Shown here: one piece after another, positions 25,137-35,505 of the stretch
Layout of the letters: the number at the start of each line of letters is the position of its first letter
Position numbering within the stretch: the stretch's first letter is position 1
Source: Asanoa hainanensis
GTDB lineage: Bacteria; Actinomycetota; Actinomycetes; Mycobacteriales; Micromonosporaceae
Direction of reading: 5' to 3'
Assembly: GCF_900188485.1 (NCBI RefSeq)
Contig: NZ_FZPH01000004.1
Location: forward strand, 411,552-475,551
DNA: 64,000 nucleotides
Program-made: the position numbers and the translations under genes
Notes under the pieces: model-generated
Told to the model about the DNA's origin: nothing
The model's input: the letters and a program-made list of their open reading frames with translations, nothing else
Databases searched by the model: none

Positions 25137-26177
25137 TCAGGCCGACGCCGAAGTTCCATGTCGCAAGGGCACCGTGGTGCTCGCGACCGCACCGTCGCGC
25201 CGCACCGGCGCCGGGTGGCCGAGCCGCCGCAGCGTGCGCTCCATGGCCAGGTTGTCCACGGTCGTGTGGGCCAGCACCGCCGCGCAGCCGAGCCGCTCGG
25301 CGTGGGCCAACGCCCGCCGCACCAGCGCCGTGCCGACGCCCCGGCGCTGCCAGCCGTCCTCGACGACCACCGACAGCTCCGCCAGCGAGCCTTCCATGAC
25401 CAGGTTGGCCATCGCGACGACGGTATCCACGGAGGTGACCCCCGGCACGGCCGCGAGCAGGGTCCGCACGCGGCTGGCGTCGAGCAGCCGGCCGAGCTGG
25501 GCCGGCCCGGGCACCCCGTCGCCGGTCAGGTAGCGCTGCCGCCGGGTGCCAGCCGAGCAGCGCTCGTGCATCGCCACCAGGGCCGGCAGGTCGTCCGGCG
25601 TCGCCGGTCGCAGCACGAGCTCCGCGCCGTCGGGGAGCAGCAGCGTCGTCAGGTCGGCCGACCGCGCCGCCGCGGCGGCCACGTCGACCAGCGCCTGCGC
25701 ACGCGCGTACTCGGCCGGGGTGAAGTCGGGCTGCGCCCTGAGCACGTCGTAGCGGCCGCCGGTCGGGTCCGGCAGCACCATCGAGCCGGCCCGCATCCCG
25801 GCCCGGGTCGGCCCGGCGGGCCGCCAGGTGACCGCGTCGGCGTCGAGCAGGGTCCGCAGCGCGTCGCCGAGGGCGTCCGGGTCGCGGACCAGCCGGGTCG
25901 CCAGGCCCAGCACCCGCGTCGGTTGGTCGGCCAGGCCCTGCGCCTCGGCCGGCGCGATCCAGGCGTCCCGCCCCCGGCCCTTCTCGACCGCGGCGCGCAG
26001 GTCGGCCTCGGTCAGCACGTGCGGTGCGTCGACCAGGAACTCGTCGACCGCGCCGGCCTCCGTGGTGTGCACCTGGACGGCGAGGATGTTGACCGCCTTG
26101 AGCGCCAGGCTCGCGGTGAGCACGGAGAGATAGCCCGGACGGTCGTCGACCGTCGCGCGGATCCGCCAGAGTGTCAT
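25137..26177 (-). CDS. ACT domain-GNAT acetyltransferase fusion
   Basis: 346 residues. Residues 1-75 are an ACT domain (IRATVDDRPGYLSVLTASLA, ALKAVNILAVQVHTTE), a middle linker of unclear fold follows, and about 190-335 is a GNAT domain (VLRPATPDDLPALVAMHERC, DGWQRRGVGTALVRRALAHA). ACT domains usually bind amino acids, so this looks like an amino-acid-regulated acetyltransferase, a design known from actinobacterial protein acetylation. It follows a second ACT gene by 13 bases, with GAGGAGG before its start. Confidence 0.85.
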   Translation of the reverse strand: MTLWRIRATVDDRPGYLSVLTASLALKAVNILAVQVHTTEAGAVDEFLVDAPHVLTEADLRAAVEKGRGRDAWIAPAEAQGLADQPTRVLGLATRLVRDPDALGDALRTLLDADAVTWRPAGPTRAGMRAGSMVLPDPTGGRYDVLRAQPDFTPAEYARAQALVDVAAAAARSADLTTLLLPDGAELVLRPATPDDLPALVAMHERCSAGTRRQRYLTGDGVPGPAQLGRLLDASRVRTLLAAVPGVTSVDTVVAMANLVMEGSLAELSVVVEDGWQRRGVGTALVRRALAHAERLGCAAVLAHTTVDNLAMERTLRRLGHPAPVRRDGAVASTTVPLRHGTSASA

Positions 26178-26190
26178 GCCGTCCTCCTCA

Positions 26191-26895
26191 CTACGCGGAC
26201 ACCGGTGGCGCGCTGACCAGGTCGAGCCGGTCGCCGAGGATCATCGCGGCGGCCCGGACGAGCTGGGCCAGCCGGTCGACCTCGCTGATGTGGAACGCCG
26301 CGGCCGGCAGCTCCTCACCGGCGCCGCGGGCGGTGACCAGCACCAGGCCGGCCCGGCCGAACGGCGCGACCGCGTACCGCATGCCCTGTGGTCCGTCGAG
26401 CGGCCGGGCCCGCAACGGGGTGACCTCCGGGAGCACCGGCGGCTCCGGTGCCCGCCAGCTCGCGCAGGCGACCGCCGGGGCCGCACCCGGAGCCGAACCG
26501 GCCCGGGCCGCCCAGTCGGCGGGCACCACCACGGCGGCCGCCCAGTCCGCGGCCAGCAACCCCGGCACGGCGTCGACCAGGGTGGCCAGTCCGTCGGCCG
26601 GGTTGGCGGCGAGTTGGCCGAGCAGCTCCGCGTCGTGGCCGCTGGTGGTGGGCGCGCCGATCGCCCGCCAGATGCCGTCGACGTGCACGCCTGGGATCGC
26701 ACCGAGCCCAGCGCGCAGCCGCTCCAGCCGGTTGCTGCCCGGCCATACGACGGTGAAGTCGTCGACGGCGCGGCCACCCATCCGTTCCAGCACGACGACC
26801 TGGACGATGTCGGCACCGGAGACGCCCAACGTGCGCGCCACCTGACCGAGCGCCCCGGGCCGGTCGGGAAGGGTCACCCGCAACCGCAACAACAT
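26191..26895 (-). CDS. ACT-domain regulatory protein
   Basis: 234 residues: an N-terminal ACT module (LRLRVTLPDRPGALGQVART, GADIVQVVVLER), a second, more degenerate half rich in Ala and Pro, and a C-terminal stretch (AAFHISEVDRLAQLVRAAAM). No catalytic motif. With the ACT-GNAT gene after it in the same operon it probably forms part of one amino-acid sensing unit. ATG at 26895 starts directly at the ACT strand; longer starts add only a basic stretch. Confidence 0.75.
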   Translation of the reverse strand: MLLRLRVTLPDRPGALGQVARTLGVSGADIVQVVVLERMGGRAVDDFTVVWPGSNRLERLRAGLGAIPGVHVDGIWRAIGAPTTSGHDAELLGQLAANPADGLATLVDAVPGLLAADWAAAVVVPADWAARAGSAPGAAPAVACASWRAPEPPVLPEVTPLRARPLDGPQGMRYAVAPFGRAGLVLVTARGAGEELPAAAFHISEVDRLAQLVRAAAMILGDRLDLVSAPPVSA

Positions 26896-26989
26896 CCCCC
26901 GTCTCCCCTCGCTCGCGTTAGGGACAAGCCTGCCGGCTGACCATTTCGTCCCTGTTGCCGAGCCATGTCCCGGCAGATACAACCTCGGC

Positions 26990-27018
26990 TTGACACCGTG
27001 AACGGCGTGCCCTCAACT
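26990..27018 (+). promoter_or_regulatory. Possible promoter for leaderless phosphotransferase mRNA
   Basis: TTGACA at 26990-26995 is a perfect -35 hexamer. TCAACT at 27013-27018, 17 bases on, is a weak -10. The ATG at 27025 then sits where transcription should begin, giving a leaderless message. Confidence 0.35.
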
Positions 27019-27024
27019 GTTCAG

Positions 27025-28053
27025 ATGACCTCGGAGGGGCCGGCTGGGCTCGATGTGCGTAGTCTGTCCGGCTACCTGGGCGCGGAGGTCACCGCGACGC
27101 TGATCCCCGGCGGCCGGTCGAACCTGACCTATCACGTGGTCGCGGCCGGCGAAGACCTGGTGCTGCGCCGCCCACCGCTGGGCCACGTGCTGGCCACCGC
27201 GCACGACATGGGCCGCGAGTTCCGCGTCATCTCCGCGCTGGCGTCGACGCCGGTGCCCGTACCCGAGACGGTCCGGTTCTGTCCAGACGAGACGGTGATC
27301 GGCGCACCGTTCTATCTGATGCGCCGCGTCGACGGCACGGTCTTCCGCAGCCACACGCAGACCGACCCGCTGGGCGCGGACCGCCGTCGCGACCTGGCCT
27401 TCGCGATGATGGACACGCTCGCCGCGCTGCACACGGTCAAGCCCGACGAGGTCGGGCTCGGCGACTTCGGCCGCCCCGACGGCTTCCTGGCCCGCCAGGT
27501 CCGGCGCTGGAGCGGCCAGCTAGACAAGTCCCGCAGCCGCCCGCTGCCCGATGTGGACGCGCTGCGCGACAAGCTGGCCGCGAGCATCCCCGACCCGGTC
27601 GGGCCCGGCGCGATCGTGCACGGCGACTACCGGCTCGACAACCTGATCGTCGCTCCCGACGGCAGCGCCATCCGCGCGGTGCTCGACTGGGAGATGGCCA
27701 CGCTCGGCGACCCGCTGACCGACCTGGGCCTGCTGCTGACCTACTGGGACGTGCTCGGCGGCCCGGCCGCGGCGGGTGCCGCGGGGGTCGTCTCCGACGG
27801 GATCGGCCCCCGGGCCGGTTTCCCGAAGGGCGCCGAGCTGATCGACCGGTACGTGGCCGCCGGCGGCGTCGACGTGGGCCCACTGGACTGGCACGTGGCA
27901 CTCGGCTGCTTCAAGCTGGCCGTGATCGCCGAGGGGATCTACTACCGATTCACACTTGGCCAGACCGTTGGCGAGGGCTTCGAGCGGTTCGCCGACATGG
28001 CCGCTCCGCTCACCGCGCACGGGCTCGCCGCACTCGCATCCGTGGAGGGCTGA
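27025..28053 (+). CDS. Phosphotransferase family protein (kinase-like)
   Basis: 342 residues from the ATG at 27025. It has the aminoglycoside-phosphotransferase/choline-kinase fold marks: [16 protein letters not shown] (catalytic Asp in HGDxxxxN) and [18 protein letters not shown] (Mg-binding Asp). The class coupled with acyl-CoA dehydrogenases, as in mammalian ACAD10/11, phosphorylates hydroxyacyl-CoA. The next gene is an acyl-CoA dehydrogenase overlapping by one base, which supports that role over drug resistance. Longer starts at 26965 or 27007 are possible. Confidence 0.88.
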   Translation: MTSEGPAGLDVRSLSGYLGAEVTATLIPGGRSNLTYHVVAAGEDLVLRRPPLGHVLATAHDMGREFRVISALASTPVPVPETVRFCPDETVIGAPFYLMRRVDGTVFRSHTQTDPLGADRRRDLAFAMMDTLAALHTVKPDEVGLGDFGRPDGFLARQVRRWSGQLDKSRSRPLPDVDALRDKLAASIPDPVGPGAIVHGDYRLDNLIVAPDGSAIRAVLDWEMATLGDPLTDLGLLLTYWDVLGGPAAAGAAGVVSDGIGPRAGFPKGAELIDRYVAAGGVDVGPLDWHVALGCFKLAVIAEGIYYRFTLGQTVGEGFERFADMAAPLTAHGLAALASVEG

Positions 28054-29267
28054 TGGACTTCGGGTTCGATCAACGCACCGGCGAACTGCACGAGGCGGTC
28101 AACGACTTCCTGACCGAGCACGTCTACCCGGCCGAGGCGGTGTTCACGGCCCAGGTCGAGCGGGCCGAGAACCCGTGGACCCGGCCGCCGGTCATGGAAG
28201 AGCTCAAGACCGAGGCCCGCCGGCGCGGCCTGTGGAACCTGTTCCTGCCCGGATCGCACGGCGCCGGCCTGACCAACTTGCAGTACGCGCCGCTGGCCGA
28301 GTTGCTGGGCCGCAGCCCGCACCTGGCGCCCGAGGCGCTCAACTGCGCCGCGCCCGACACCGGCAACATGGAGTTGCTGGCCGAGTTCGGCTCGCCCGAG
28401 CAGCAGGCCCGCTGGCTCAGCCCGCTGCTGGAGGGCACGATCCGGTCAGCGTTCTGCATGACCGAGCCCGACGTGGCCTCGTCCGACGCGACCAACATCG
28501 CCACGACCATCCGGCGCGACGGCGACTCGTACGTGATCGACGGCCGCAAGTGGTGGTCGTCCGGCGCGATGGACCCGCGCTGCGAGATCTTCATCGTGAT
28601 GGGCAAGACGGACCCGTCGGCCGAGCGGCACAAGCAGCAGAGCATGATCCTCGTGCCGCGCGACACCCCTGGTGTGACGGTCGAGCGGGGCATGACGGTC
28701 TTCGGCTTCACCGACGGCACGCACGGCGGCCACGCGGAGATCTCGTTCGAGGGGGTACGCGTACCCGCGGAGAATTTGATCGCCGCCGAGGGCGACGGCT
28801 TCGGCATCGCCCAGGCCCGCCTCGGCCCCGGCCGGATCCACCACTGCATGCGGCTGATCGGCATGGCGGAGCGGGCGCTCGAACTGCTCTGCGGGCGGGT
28901 GGCCGCGCGCGCGGCGTTCGGCAAGCCCCTCTCCGAGCAGGGCGTGGTGCGCGACTGGATCGCCGAGTCCCGGGTGCGCATCGAGCAGGCCCGCCTGCTG
29001 GTGCTCAAGACGGCCTGGCTGATGGACACGGTCGGCAACAAGGGCGCGCACACGGAGATCCAGGCGATCAAGATCGCGACGCCGTCGATGGCCGAGTGGG
29101 TGATCGACAAGGCGATCCAGGCGCACGGCGCGGCCGGCGTCAGCCAGGACACGCCGTTGGCGGCGCTCTGGACCTCGGCCCGCACGCTGCGGCTCGCGGA
29201 CGGCCCGGACGAGGTGCACCGCGCCTCCCTGGCCCGCCGCGAACTGCGCAAGTGGTCCCTCAACTGA
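28053..29267 (+). CDS. Acyl-CoA dehydrogenase family protein
   Basis: 404 residues. FAD and substrate motifs: [35 protein letters not shown], and a C-terminal [12 protein letters not shown] with AHGAAG. The ATG overlaps the upstream stop (TGATG). Proteins of this type oxidise acyl-CoA thioesters; in the ACAD11-like subgroup a phosphorylated 4-hydroxyacyl-CoA is processed with the kinase partner. The end overlaps the convergent VOC gene by 8 bases. Confidence 0.9.
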   Translation: MDFGFDQRTGELHEAVNDFLTEHVYPAEAVFTAQVERAENPWTRPPVMEELKTEARRRGLWNLFLPGSHGAGLTNLQYAPLAELLGRSPHLAPEALNCAAPDTGNMELLAEFGSPEQQARWLSPLLEGTIRSAFCMTEPDVASSDATNIATTIRRDGDSYVIDGRKWWSSGAMDPRCEIFIVMGKTDPSAERHKQQSMILVPRDTPGVTVERGMTVFGFTDGTHGGHAEISFEGVRVPAENLIAAEGDGFGIAQARLGPGRIHHCMRLIGMAERALELLCGRVAARAAFGKPLSEQGVVRDWIAESRVRIEQARLLVLKTAWLMDTVGNKGAHTEIQAIKIATPSMAEWVIDKAIQAHGAAGVSQDTPLAALWTSARTLRLADGPDEVHRASLARRELRKWSLN

Positions 29268-29988
29268 GCCACTCGTCGAGCAGCGTGGGGTCGGCGACGG
29301 CCGACCTCACGCTTTCTCTCTCCGCCGGGCTCAGGTCGAGCTCGCGCAGCCGCGCACCCCACTGCTCGACCGGCTCACCCAGGGCCGTCGACAGCTCGAC
29401 GAGCTGAGCCAGCGCCGACGCCCGCTCGACCTCCGACGCGGCCTCGCCGTGGCGGCGCAGTCCGGAGTTCAGTGCCCGGAACGCGGCCTTGTCGTCCTCC
29501 TTGAACTCGCGCAGGATCCGCGCGTTGTCCAGCACCTTCGCCAGGCCCTGCAGCGCCTTGTCCCCGCCGTACTCGAGCTCCGCGGGCTCGTCCCGCTGGA
29601 TGAAGACGATCGAGTTGCCGGACGGATCCATGATCGTGAACCGCGAGGCCCCCGCCCGGTAGCGGGTGATCCGGGGCAGCCCCTTGGCGAGCACCTTGCC
29701 GTGTTCCGCGCGCATGGTCGCGGCGAACTCCGCGTGGTAGGGCGCCACCTCGTCGACCATCACCAGCGCGCCGCCGGTGGTCTCCTCGGCCGGGTCGACG
29801 CCGGTGGGCGGGCGCCCGTAGTGCAACTGGACGCCGCGCCACTTGAACGCCAGATAGAGGTACGGCTTGCGCTGCTCCCAGATCGTCTCGAAGCCCAGGG
29901 CCCGCCAGAAGGCCAGGGTCTCGTCGGGGGCGAGGCAGGGCAGCAGCGGAACGGTGGTCTCGTTGGCCGGCACGCGCTCGTCAAGCAT
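29260..29988 (-). CDS. VOC-family protein with extra helical C-terminus
   Basis: 242 residues. Residues 1-130 match a bleomycin-resistance/glyoxalase-like fold ([56 protein letters not shown]). A helical C-terminal part (about 140-242) is not part of a typical VOC domain and I do not recognise it. ATG at 29988 starts in the normal place. Function unknown; binding or resistance roles are common. Confidence 0.78.
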   Translation of the reverse strand: MLDERVPANETTVPLLPCLAPDETLAFWRALGFETIWEQRKPYLYLAFKWRGVQLHYGRPPTGVDPAEETTGGALVMVDEVAPYHAEFAATMRAEHGKVLAKGLPRITRYRAGASRFTIMDPSGNSIVFIQRDEPAELEYGGDKALQGLAKVLDNARILREFKEDDKAAFRALNSGLRRHGEAASEVERASALAQLVELSTALGEPVEQWGARLRELDLSPAERESVRSAVADPTLLDEWLS

Positions 29989-30068
29989 CCGCCGGAGTCT
30001 GCCAGGCCGGGCCGCCGGGCGCACATACGCGGATGCGAGCCCGACTCACTGTTTGGCACCATGGCCTG

Positions 30069-30650
30069 GTGCTGGATGAACCGAAGCTCGAGCTGCACCC
30101 GACCTACCCCGTGCGCACGGAACGCCTGCTGCTGCGCCCGCTGACCGCCGCCGACACCGACGCCCTGCTGGCCTACCGAAGCCTGCCGGACGTGTGCCGC
30201 TACGTGCCGTTCGAGCCGATGTCCCGCGAGGTGATCGCGGACCGGCTGGCCGGGATGTGGTCCCTCACCTCGCTGACCGACGAGGGCCAGGCCCTGACCC
30301 TGGGCGCGGAGCTGGCCGAAACGGGCGAGCTCGTGGGCGACGTCGTCCTGTTCCTCCACAGCCGCACCCACCGCAGCGGCGAGCTCGGCTACATGATCAA
30401 CCCCCAGTTCGAGGGCAAGGGGTACGCGACGGAAGCGTCCCGCGCGATGCTCCGGCTGGCCTTCGAAGACCTGGGCCTGCACCGCGTGATCGGCCGCATC
30501 GACGAACGCAACGAGCCGTCGGCCAAGGTCCTGCGCCGCCTGGGCCTGCGCCAGGAAGCCCGCCTGGTGCAGAACGAATGGTTCAAGGGCGAGTGGAGCA
30601 CAGAACTCGACTTCGCGATGCTCGCCGACGAGTGGCGCGCCCAGGGTTGA
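30069..30650 (+). CDS. GNAT acetyltransferase (RimJ/RimL-like)
   Basis: 193 residues with the RimJ/RimL type of GNAT: RTERLLLRPLTAADTDALLA at the start, SGELGYMINPQFEGKGYATE (acetyl-CoA loop) and HRVIGRIDERNEPSAKVLRR. It acetylates N-termini or small amines; target unknown. GTG at 30069 is preferred because it begins just ahead of the conserved start; 30033 would add an unrelated leader. Confidence 0.85.
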   Translation: MLDEPKLELHPTYPVRTERLLLRPLTAADTDALLAYRSLPDVCRYVPFEPMSREVIADRLAGMWSLTSLTDEGQALTLGAELAETGELVGDVVLFLHSRTHRSGELGYMINPQFEGKGYATEASRAMLRLAFEDLGLHRVIGRIDERNEPSAKVLRRLGLRQEARLVQNEWFKGEWSTELDFAMLADEWRAQG

Positions 30651-30663
30651 CACACGTCGTGTC

Positions 30664-31149
30664 CGTCGCCTCCAGCGCATCGAGCTCTTCGACGGGAGTC
30701 TTCTCGTGAGTCCGGCACCGAGCAAGCGCCACCAGCGGGTGAGCCGCAAGCTGGCCGCGATGCTCGACGTCACAGCCGAGCCTGCAGGGCTGATCGTCTA
30801 CAAAGCGATCGACCTCCGTCTCAAGGCCGATCGGGTGGTCATTCCAGACCTCGTCGTCGCTGACACCGACGAGGAAGGCTCGGTGGTCGAAGCCTCCGAG
30901 GTGCGTCTGGTCTGCGAAATCGTCTCGCCGAGCAATGCCATCGCTGATCGCGTCTTGAAGATGCAGCTCTACGCGATGGCCGGTATCCCGGCATACCTCT
31001 TGGTCGAGACCGAAGCCACGACACCGCTGCTCCGGCTGTTCGTGCTCCACGGCGAGCATTATGTGCTCGCGGCCGAGGCCGGACCGGGCGGGCACCTGCG
31101 CACGTCGGAACCCTTGCCGTTGGAGATCTCGGTGGCTGGGCTCGCCTGA
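30664..31149 (+). pseudogene. 5'-truncated Uma2-family nuclease
   Basis: The longest legal reading starts with GTG at 30706 (147 residues), but the in-frame codons just before it read LQRIELFDGSLLVS, i.e. the normal Uma2 core strand (compare HPRIELIDGSLLVT in the full copy at 44981). No start codon exists in that upstream piece, and it begins 14 bases after the GNAT stop. About 20-30 N-terminal residues are therefore missing. The catalytic Asp (IPDLVV), Glu (RLVCEI) and Lys (RVLKMQ) survive, so a short protein may still be made. Confidence 0.65.
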
Positions 31150-31170
31150 GCTCAGGCGAGCCCAGGGACT

Positions 31171-32217
31171 CTAGGCGCTCTCGCGTTCGACGAGCCAGGT
31201 GTCCAGCACGACGTGCGGCTGGGTGATCTCCTCACGGCGGATGCGGGCGACCAGCAGCCGGGCCATCTCGCGGCCCATCTCCTCGATCGGCTGGTGCACC
31301 GTGGTCAGCGCCGGGTTGGCCTGGCGGGCGATCGGGGCGTCGTCGAAGCCGACCACGGAGACCTCCGCCGGCACCGACCGGCCGGCCTCCTGCAGCGCGC
31401 GGACCGCCCCGTACGCCATCAGGTCCGAAGCGGCGAAGACCGCGTCCAGGGTCGGGTTGTCCTCGAGCAGGCGGCGCATCGCCGCGGTGCCGCTGGCCTC
31501 GCTGAAGTCGCCGTAGCCGATCAGCTTCTCGTCGACCTGGGCGCCGAGCGCCTCGACCGCCTGGCGGTAGCCGGCGAGTCGGGTGACGCCCGCGCCCATG
31601 TCCTGCGGGCCGGCGATCGTGGCGATCCGGCGGCGGCCCCGACCGAACAGGTATTCCACCGCCTGCCGGGCACCGCCGGCGTTGTCGACGTCGACGTAGT
31701 AGGCCTCCTGGGCGTCCGGCTGGAGCATCCGGGCCGGGCGGCCACCCAGCACCGCCGGCAGCCCGCGCTGCTCCAGCAGCGTGGGCAGCGGGTCGGCGTC
31801 GTGCAGCGAGAGCAGCAGCACGCCGTCGATGTGCTGGTTGGTCAGGTGGTGCTCGATCCGCTCGCGCTCGGCCGGCGACTGCGCCATCGCCAGCCAGAGC
31901 TGCATCGACGTGTCGAGCAGGCCCGAGCTGACGCCGCGCACGATCGCCGCGAAGAACGGCTCGCCGAAGACCCGCTCCTCGGACTCCGAGACGACCAGGG
32001 CGACCGAGTCGGTGCGCTGGGTGACCAGGGCCCGGGCCGCGCGGTTCGGCACGTAGCCGAGCTCGGCGATCGCCGCCTGCACCGCCGCCCGGGCCTCCGG
32101 GCTGACCTGCGGTGAGCCGTTGACGACCCGGGAGACGGTGCCCCGGCCGACCCCGGCCCGGGCGGCCACCGCGTCCAGGGTCGGCCGACCTAGCGACCGG
32201 GTTCGTTGGGTCGTCAT
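31171..32217 (-). CDS. cebR: LacI family regulator, CebR-like
   Basis: 348 residues: a LacI helix-turn-helix (TLDAVAARAGVGRGTVSRVV, then NGSPQVSPEARAAV) and a periplasmic-binding-protein-like sensor domain. It directly follows bglC on the same strand. CebR-type repressors bind a 14-base palindrome TGGGAGCGCTCCCA; three close matches lie upstream of cebE, which supports the assignment and autoregulation. Cellobiose is the inducer in Streptomyces. The placement at the operon's end rather than ahead of it is a difference from the usual Streptomyces layout. Confidence 0.88.
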   Translation of the reverse strand: MTTQRTRSLGRPTLDAVAARAGVGRGTVSRVVNGSPQVSPEARAAVQAAIAELGYVPNRAARALVTQRTDSVALVVSESEERVFGEPFFAAIVRGVSSGLLDTSMQLWLAMAQSPAERERIEHHLTNQHIDGVLLLSLHDADPLPTLLEQRGLPAVLGGRPARMLQPDAQEAYYVDVDNAGGARQAVEYLFGRGRRRIATIAGPQDMGAGVTRLAGYRQAVEALGAQVDEKLIGYGDFSEASGTAAMRRLLEDNPTLDAVFAASDLMAYGAVRALQEAGRSVPAEVSVVGFDDAPIARQANPALTTVHQPIEEMGREMARLLVARIRREEITQPHVVLDTWLVERESA

Positions 32218-32240
32218 CGTTTACTCCTCCGCAGGCGGCC

Positions 32241-33601
<1,361 letters not shown>

Positions 33602-33605
<4 letters not shown>

Positions 33606-34444
33606 GACTTGACGGCGCCTTCCATGATGCCGCCGATGATCTGACGGCCGAACAGGATGAACACGAGCAGCAGCGGCACGGTGCCGACCGCCGTCGCGGC
33701 GAAGACCTGCGAGTAGTCGGTGTAGTAGGCGTACGACAGGAACGCCAGCGAGACCTGCAGCGTCGGGTTGTCGTTGGTCAGTGCGGCGTACGGCCAGAGG
33801 AACTGGTTCCAGGTGTCCATGAAGGTGAGCAGGCCGAGCACCGCGGCCGCCGGACGCAGCGCGGGCAGCACGACGTTCCAGTAGATCCGGAACGTGCTGC
33901 ACCCGTCGACCCGCGCCGCCTCGATCAGCTCGTCGGAGACCGCCTGGGTGGCGTACTGGCGCATCATGAACACGCCGAACGCGCTGACCAGGAAGGGGAT
34001 CGTGACGGCGTAGAGCGTGTCGTACCAGCCCAGGTCCTGCATCATCCCCCAGAGCGGGATCAGGCCGAGCTGGGTCGGCACCATCATCGTCACGACGATG
34101 GCGAGCAGCAGCCCGTTGCGACCCTTGAACCGCAGCTTGGCGAAAGCGAACCCGGCCAACGTGCCGGACAGCACGACCGCGACCGTTACCACTGTGGACA
34201 CGATGACGGAGTTGACCACGCCCTTGACGAAGTTGGCGGCGTCGTTGTCGAGCACCCGCTGGAAGTTCGCGCCGAACGCGTCGCCCGGCGTGAACGGCGG
34301 CGGCACGGAGTTGATGGCGTCCAGGCTGCGGGTGGCGATGACGAACATGTAGTAGAACGGATAGATCGACGCCAGAACGGCGAGGACCAGCGCGATGTAC
34401 GTCAGCGGGCTGGTCTTCCAGAGGCGGGCGGAGGCCGCGACCAT
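33602..34444 (-). CDS. cebG: Sugar ABC transporter permease, CebG-like
   Basis: 280 residues, six predicted membrane segments and the EAA-loop ([20 protein letters not shown], then VVLPALRP), typical of the MalG subfamily. It starts at 34444, 11 bases after the cebF stop. In the CebEFG system it imports cellobiose and cellotriose together with CebF; the ATPase (MsiK type) is usually encoded elsewhere, and none is visible here. Confidence 0.92.
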
Positions 34445-34455
34445 CGTGGGCTCCC

Positions 34456-35421
34456 TCACTTGACGGTACGGCGGACGACGGCCAGGTTGATCGCGGCGAT
34501 GATGCCGATCAGCACGAACAGAGCCCAGGCGATCGCGGCTCCGTATCCGGCCGTGTTCAAGCTGTTGATGCCCTTCTCGTACATGTACATGGCGAGCGTC
34601 TGGAACTCGCGCTGCGTACCACCGCGCATGTTGCCGTTGCCGAAGAGCAGCGGCTCGGTGAAGAGCTGCAGCCCGCCGAACGTCGACAGCAGCACGACGA
34701 AGACGAACGTGGGCGTCAGCATCGGCAGGGTGATCCGCCAGAACTGCCGCCACTGGTTGGCACCGTCGATCGAGGCCGCCTCGTAGAGGTCGCGCGGGAT
34801 CGCCTGCATGCCGGCGAGGAGGATCAGCGCGTTGTAACCGGTCCACCGCCAGTCGACCATGAACGCGATCGCGGTCCACGAGCTCCACCGCTCCGCGTCC
34901 CAGTCGATCGGGTCGACGCCGACCACGCTGAGCAGCCAGTTGGCGACGCCGAAGTCACGCTGGAAGAGCATCGCGAAGACGATCGCCACCGCCGCGACCG
35001 AGGTGATGTTGGGTACGAAGATGGCCATCCGGAACAGCGTCTTGCCCCGCAGCCGGGTGCGGTTGAGCAGGTTCGCGAGGAACAGCGCGAGAACGAGCTG
35101 CGGGATCGTCGCGACGACGAAGATGCCGAGCGTGTTGACCAGCGCGTTCCAGAAGTAGTCGTCCTTGAGCAGCTCGGCGTAGTTGTCGAAGCCGATGAAG
35201 GTGTGCTCGCCGATCATGTCCCAGTCGTGCAGGGACATCCAGGCGGTCTTGGCCATCGGGTAGAGCCCGAAGATGCCGAACACGATGAAGAACGGTGCGA
35301 TGTAGACGTACGGCGAGTACTTCATGTCCCAGCGGGCGCGCTTGGCGCTGCCGGTGTTCCGGTGCCGGGGCGGCCGGGTCGGCGCGGGCGGCGCCGGGCG
35401 CGCGGGCGTGGCGAGTGCCAT
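34456..35421 (-). CDS. cebF: Sugar ABC transporter permease, CebF-like
   Basis: 321 residues with a Pro-rich cytoplasmic N-terminus ([15 protein letters not shown]), six membrane segments and an EAA loop ([20 protein letters not shown], then ITLPMLTP), MalF-like. The ATG has GAAAGGA upstream. It lies downstream of cebE with a 13-bp hairpin in the intervening 84 bases. Confidence 0.92.
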   Translation of the reverse strand: MALATPARPAPPAPTRPPRHRNTGSAKRARWDMKYSPYVYIAPFFIVFGIFGLYPMAKTAWMSLHDWDMIGEHTFIGFDNYAELLKDDYFWNALVNTLGIFVVATIPQLVLALFLANLLNRTRLRGKTLFRMAIFVPNITSVAAVAIVFAMLFQRDFGVANWLLSVVGVDPIDWDAERWSSWTAIAFMVDWRWTGYNALILLAGMQAIPRDLYEAASIDGANQWRQFWRITLPMLTPTFVFVVLLSTFGGLQLFTEPLLFGNGNMRGGTQREFQTLAMYMYEKGINSLNTAGYGAAIAWALFVLIGIIAAINLAVVRRTVK

Positions 35422-35462
35422 GGTGGTGTCCTTTCTGGACCGTCGAACCCGGGCGACCGTGC

Positions 35463-35493
35463 GGAAGGGCCCTTCGCACAGAAGGGCCCTTCC
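35463..35493 (-). repeat. 13-bp perfect stem-loop between cebE and cebF
   Basis: GGAAGGGCCCTTC at 35463-35475 and its reverse complement at 35481-35493, separated by GCACA. Each arm itself is a 12-base palindrome. On the minus-strand mRNA it sits just after the cebE stop. Such hairpins after binding-protein genes stabilise the upstream message and limit read-through, giving more binding protein than permease. Confidence 0.7.
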
Positions 35494-35505
35494 GGTCGGG
35501 TTCCG

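Noticed and set aside
27025-28053. Aminoglycoside phosphotransferase
   Set aside because: The one-base overlap with an acyl-CoA dehydrogenase gene indicates the ACAD-associated metabolic kinase family.
35463-35493. Palindromes as transposon ends or an attachment site
   Set aside because: No transposase or integrase, no target duplication, and the position after the binding-protein gene fits an mRNA hairpin.
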